A stretch of DNA of 64,000 nt from Tetraselmis striata (taxonomy: Eukaryota; Chlorophyta; Chlorodendrophyceae; Chlorodendrales; Chlorodendraceae), in NCBI GenBank assembly GCA_006384855.1, contig VCJN01000215.1, positions 18,971 to 82,970 on the forward strand. Reading direction: 5' to 3'. Below are positions 60,759-64,000 of the stretch, piece after piece. The notes under the pieces were generated by a model. That model saw only the letters and a list, made by a program, of their open reading frames with translations, was not told the DNA's origin and ran no database searches. A program made the position numbers and the translations under genes. Numbering within the stretch: position 1 is the first letter of the stretch; every line of letters starts with the position of its first letter.

Positions 60759-62021
60759 ACCCTCCGCGATGGAGTGAAGGGCGCCAGCACGCAGTGACAA
60801 AATCCGAATCGGCTTGCCCTTGGTGAAAGCAGCAGGGTCGGCCTTGACATCAGTAACATACGGAAGGGGCTGGAACGGCGTCGGCGAGCGGGCAAGGGCG
60901 GCGTGAGGCAATGGCGGTGTGGAGGCGATGTCCGGCAGCGTCTGGGCGGCGAACGCAGCAGTATATCCACATGGATGGAAGAAGGGAACGGTCTTGGTAG
61001 GAGTGAGGTAGGCCGGGTAGCACACACCCGGGCGATGAGACGCAGTGTGGCGCCAGTGGAACGCGCGCTCCAGAGCGTCATGCTCGTACTCGCTGTCACT
61101 CTCGCCATTGCCGTCATCACCACGGACATCCACATCGCTAGCGGTATCACAGAAGTTGTCGACGACAGCAGTCATCATGATCAGTTGATCAATGGCATCC
61201 GGTGTAGACGGAGGGACGGCGTCCGGGTAGTCAGCGGCATGATGTGTGGGAGGTCGCTCCTGTGGCGGGCTCCAGTCACACGGTGTGCAGCTGCCGCCAG
61301 ACGAGCTGTCAGTCACGGCGCCTGGCATGATGTTGTCGCTCGAGGCATCGTAATCACCTTCGCTGATGCGTAGGAAGGCGCATGCAGCCTGGCGCGCCGC
61401 ATGGTTGCGGCGGCACACATCATGGTTGCGGCGGCGGCGCAGATGGCGGTTGCGGCGATGAGGTGACTTGGGCTCGGCGTCGGGATCCTCAGCGGACGCC
61501 TCCAGCGCGTCAGGCTCCGCGGCAGGCTCGCCTGACTCCTCGGGCTCCTTAGACTCATGACACGCCGCAGCCGACTCCACTGGCTCCGCGGGCGCCTTAG
61601 ACTCATCAGTCTCCTGCTCAGCACCCATGGCAGGCTCCGCAAGTGGCATGATGGATGTTACCACCACATCAGCCTCGGGGAGCATGGGACGCTTGCCATC
61701 CGCAATATCCGCCCGGAGCTTGTAGCACTCCCCGCGCAGGTGAGAGCGGCTCCAACAGAAGGTGCAATGGGTGATCACGTTGAAGTCGGTGGTGAACGGA
61801 CGCCAGACGTTCTGCTGATGTGGGGCAGCTGGGCAGGCTGAGGTGAGAGGTCGCCACAAAAGCAAATTCCTTGGCCACGTGGGCATGCTCCTTGTCGCCA
61901 GCGGCGTCAGGGCGGCCGCGGCCATCTCCTGCAGGTGGGTTGCGATCAGGGTGAACACGGCCCGCGGCCTTGTCCCGGGCGTAGCTTCGGCAGTCACGCT
62001 TCGGGTGGCCAGGGATGCCAC
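60756..62021 (-). CDS. Copia gag-pol linker with second zinc knuckle and methyltransferase motif I
   Basis: The same frame as the pol ORF. Near its start CTFCWSRSHLRGEC is a second C-x2-C-x4-H-x4-C knuckle. An acidic stretch follows (ESKAPAEPVESAAACHESKE), then RRNRHLRRRRNHDVCRRNH, another acidic stretch, and finally GKPIRILSLRAGALHSIAEG, which aligns with motif I (the cofactor-binding strand and Gly-rich turn) of DNMT3-like enzymes, although the usual Phe-x-Gly-x-Gly is changed to R-A-G-A-L. It overlaps the gag ORF in a different frame, so a frameshift near 61,840 is needed to join gag to pol. Confidence 0.65.
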   Translation of the reverse strand: MASLATRSVTAEATPGTRPRAVFTLIATHLQEMAAAALTPLATRSMPTWPRNLLLWRPLTSACPAAPHQQNVWRPFTTDFNVITHCTFCWSRSHLRGECYKLRADIADGKRPMLPEADVVVTSIMPLAEPAMGAEQETDESKAPAEPVESAAACHESKEPEESGEPAAEPDALEASAEDPDAEPKSPHRRNRHLRRRRNHDVCRRNHAARQAACAFLRISEGDYDASSDNIMPGAVTDSSSGGSCTPCDWSPPQERPPTHHAADYPDAVPPSTPDAIDQLIMMTAVVDNFCDTASDVDVRGDDGNGESDSEYEHDALERAFHWRHTASHRPGVCYPAYLTPTKTVPFFHPCGYTAAFAAQTLPDIASTPPLPHAALARSPTPFQPLPYVTDVKADPAAFTKGKPIRILSLRAGALHSIAEG

Positions 62022-62889
62022 AGTAATAGCAGCGGCGTTTGTTGACGCCGGGACAGTCTGACGGCTGCGCAGACGAGTGGCCAGCGCCGCCGGACGCCAA
62101 GGGAGACATCATGGCGGCGAGCTTGGACATGGTTGCATCTTCAGCGCCGGGTTGAGGAGGAGAGAGCTGCTCTTTGAGTCTTGCGACCAGGGCAGTGAGA
62201 TCAGCCTCACTCAGTTTGCCATCCTTCACGGCGCTCGGCTGCGACGGGGGCGGCGCGGCCAGGAATGCTGCAGCAGTTGACTCGGCGGCAGGCGCACGGG
62301 AGGTGAGACGGACAGCCTTCGCTGCCTCAAGGAAGGTGTCAGGCCCGCTGCGAAGGAGGTGATCGTACTCAGACTTGAAGTCAGGTTGACGCAGACCATC
62401 ACGGAAGTGGTTGATCAGCTTGGCGTCAGTGACAATCGTGCCGGCTCTGTCAAGCATCAGGCGGGCAAGCATCAGGCGGGCGATGAACGATTCGAGGTCC
62501 TCGTGAGGAGATTGCTTGGTAGACAGGGAGCCCTCAAGGGTGGAGATGTAGGTCTCGGGTGGCGGAGCAAAAGCGGCCTTGAGGGCTTGCAGGGCGTGGT
62601 AGCCCTTACGGGTGTTGTAACGGTAGCTGACGTCCAGGAGGTGAGTCGCCGCGGTCCTGCCAGGAAGCAGGTTGAGCAACAGGCGGAAGACTTGGGCGTG
62701 GCAGTCCTCAGAGGTTGTGGTGTCATCAGCGACAAAGATATTTGAATACCCCTCCTCGCTGGTGAGACGACTCTCAAGCTGAAACTGCCAAAGCAGCCAT
62801 GAGGCAGCATCAAAATCACCTGGGCGAGCGAAGGACTCATAGTCCTTGGTCTTCAAGCGCGCATGGGACATGGTAGCAAGGATTCCCAC
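61840..62889 (-). CDS. Copia gag protein
   Basis: The frame opens at MGILATMSHARLKTKDYE; the first Met is 134 bp inside the element from the 5' LTR. It has the Copia gag fold pattern (SWLLWQFQLESRLTSEEGYS, then YNTRKGYHALQALKAAFAPP, SFIARLMLARLMLDRAGTIV and LINHFRDGLRQPDF). After an Ala-rich linker comes a CCHC zinc knuckle, RCYYCGIPGHPKRDC, which packages RNA. The gag frame runs on to 61,669, but the residues after about 61,840 are better explained by the overlapping pol frame. Duplicated ARLMLARLM is a small tandem repeat. Confidence 0.8.
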
Positions 62890-62999
62890 GAGGGGTGACG
62901 GAGGACGCCAGAGGACGACGAGGATGAGACGAGCGGAGAAACCCAGAGGTTGACAAGCCTAGGTGGAAGCGAAGACGAAACAACGATGAGTGGCGCCGG

Positions 63000-63023
63000 G
63001 ATAGCGCGATCAGGCCCATAACC
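63000..63023 (-). promoter_or_regulatory. Primer-binding site, half-tRNA(Met) type
   Basis: Directly after the 5' LTR the minus strand reads GGTTATGGGCCTGATCGCGC. GGTTATGGGCC is complementary to the anticodon arm of initiator-type tRNA-Met, the half-tRNA priming mode known for Copia elements. Confidence 0.65.
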
Positions 63024-63456
63024 TGTTAATGTTGACACAAGGCGGTTGCAGCTGACATACAAGCAGCAGCAGGTGAGTGTCAGTGCACAAGACGGCAACA
63101 CGACCTTGCAGGTCGAGTGAGGAGCTGGTGGGAAGAACGAAGTAATTTACAAAGGCTAGGTTTCTCCAACTTGGCTGGTGGGCATGTTTGCAACATGCCT
63201 AGCCGGTCTGTGGCATCCTGGCCACTGAATTGGCCTCTAGTAGTTACCGTTGTACCTTGGTTCTGGTACGTTTGATGTAACTTTTCTAGCTATATGCTTT
63301 GTTGGCGTGGACATGAATGGTCAACAGTTACTTGAGCATGTTGCCCATCTGGGCGCAATCCTACATGTACCCAGGTGCAGTACCACTGTGGCAGCCTGTT
63401 AGAGCAGCTACAAGTCATAGCAGTTCAGCGCTCTCATCAGCATATTAGTATCAACA
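63024..63456 (-). repeat. 5' LTR of the methyltransferase Copia element
   Basis: 433 bp, with the same termini as 56,062-56,505. The GTCTT duplication follows at 63,457. Confidence 0.9.
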
Positions 63457-63551
63457 GTCTTGATCTTGAGGTCCATGCGGAAGGTACTCGGCTTGGGTAG
63501 CGATTCCGGAACCGAATGAAGTCTGGGCTCTCAGTAAACTGTCGGTATGGT

Positions 63552-64000
63552 TTAGACAAAAGGAAGGAACGGCCGGAAAATGTGCAAGTGCTTGACTCCG
63601 CGTAGGGGCTCCCAGGTGTCTTCGCTTGGTACGTTGTACGGGAACGCCCATCGCACTCGAAACAGTAGTCCAGTGCCATTGTTGTTGAAGGCAACGTCGA
63701 GTATGTCTTGAACATGGAATCGGTTTGCGTCATGGACAATCGGTACTCGTTCATACTTCGCCGGTTGGTCAGGGTCGTCATACAACTTCCCCAGCATACT
63801 CGCGTGCACCACGTCGTGAACTCGTACGCCCGCAGGTAGTTGCAATCGGAAAGCAACTGGTGAGATCTGCTATGTAATGACGAAGGGGCCCACGTAGCGA
63901 TCGCGTAGCTTAGCACAGGGTTGCTGAATAAACTTCAGATGAGACGCTTTCAGCTCAACTCTGTCGCCGGTCTTGAATGGTACGGGTAGTCGTTTACGAT
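63552..64000 (-). pseudogene. Ty3/Gypsy integrase C-terminus with chromodomain, partial
   Basis: From the window edge the minus frame reads FKTGDRVELKASHLKFIQQP, then LRDRYVGPFVIT, a TAG at 63,870-63,872, and goes on PVAFRLQLPAGVRVHDVVHA. The chromodomain follows (HVQDILDVAFNNNGTGLLFR, then VRWAFPYNVPSEDTWEP) and a stop at 63,552. The D-R-V-x-L and L-x-L-P-x-x-x-x-x-H-x-V-x-H-x-S motifs are those of Gypsy integrases, and the chromodomain directs insertion to certain chromatin. The nonsense codon marks this copy as inactive. The Copia element sits between this end and the Gypsy 3' LTR. Confidence 0.85.

Larger units (their letters stand above)
56062..63456 (-). mobile_element. Copia retrotransposon encoding a cytosine-C5 DNA methyltransferase
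   Basis: The element is 7.4 kb with LTRs at 56,062-56,505 and 63,024-63,456 and a perfect 5-bp target duplication GTCTT (56,057-56,061 and 63,457-63,461). It is inserted in the 3' region of a Gypsy element. The primer-binding site and polypurine tract are present. Gag, a zinc-knuckle-bearing acidic segment, a C5-methyltransferase, protease, integrase, RT and RNase H follow in Copia order. The LTRs are roughly 96% identical by eye with a few indels, so the insertion is not old. Two adjacent UGA codons and one gag frameshift are the only obvious defects. Confidence 0.9.

Noticed and set aside
56610-62745. Plus-strand frames opposite the Copia polyprotein
   Set aside because: No motif or start support; they mirror the minus-strand coding sequence.

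Overview
This window reads as eukaryotic nuclear DNA, most likely from a green alga. It is GC-rich, its host genes carry short GT-AG introns, it contains TTTAGGG-type telomere-like repeats, and it is crowded with DNA transposons and with DIRS, Copia, Gypsy and LINE-like retroelements. The lineage is an inference. Only two host genes are confidently recognised: a SUMO-protease (Ulp1/SENP) gene at 35.0-37.7 kb and a Deg/HtrA serine protease gene at 37.9-40.8 kb. They lie tail to tail in an island between transposons.

Layout. Bases 1-158 and 7,328-7,394 are two halves of a minus-strand RG-repeat coding region. It is split by a 7.2-kb transposon (copy A, 159-7,327) with CACTG termini and a 3-bp target duplication. 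Bases 7.3-17.6 kb hold a small CACTA-terminated element (R1), transposon debris, a 362-bp satellite, an ORF1-like fragment and a decayed Tc1/mariner transposase. Bases 17,587-34,209 are one R1 copy blown open by nested insertions. A DIRS-type tyrosine-recombinase retrotransposon (17.8-30.95 kb) is itself split by copy B of the CACTG element (21,640-29,778, inverted relative to copy A). A deleted Copia element (31.1-32.8 kb) and an unclassified 1-kb insertion (33.1-34.1 kb) follow.

After the host-gene island comes a decayed minus-strand LINE-like element at 43.9-48.1 kb, with a reverse transcriptase and a C-terminal PD-(D/E)XK-type endonuclease. Next are exons of an unrecognised minus-strand gene, a DDE (pogo/CENP-B-like) transposase gene at 50.3-52.5 kb, and another unrecognised multi-exon gene at 53.4-54.5 kb. 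The right end is a Ty3/Gypsy element (3' LTR at 55.57 kb, chromodomain integrase running off the window at 64 kb), interrupted by a 7.4-kb Copia element (56,062-63,456).

The most striking object is that Copia element. Its polyprotein carries a cytosine-C5 DNA methyltransferase domain directly upstream of the protease, integrase, RT and RNase H. The whole pol frame is continuous except for two adjacent in-frame UGA codons inside the methyltransferase. The second is the CACTG transposon family: two large copies, consistent TIRs and 3-bp target duplications, several conserved reading frames (BED-like zinc finger, Tudor-like, zinc-ribbon, small basic protein), internal palindromic repeats, and no transposase core that I can recognise.
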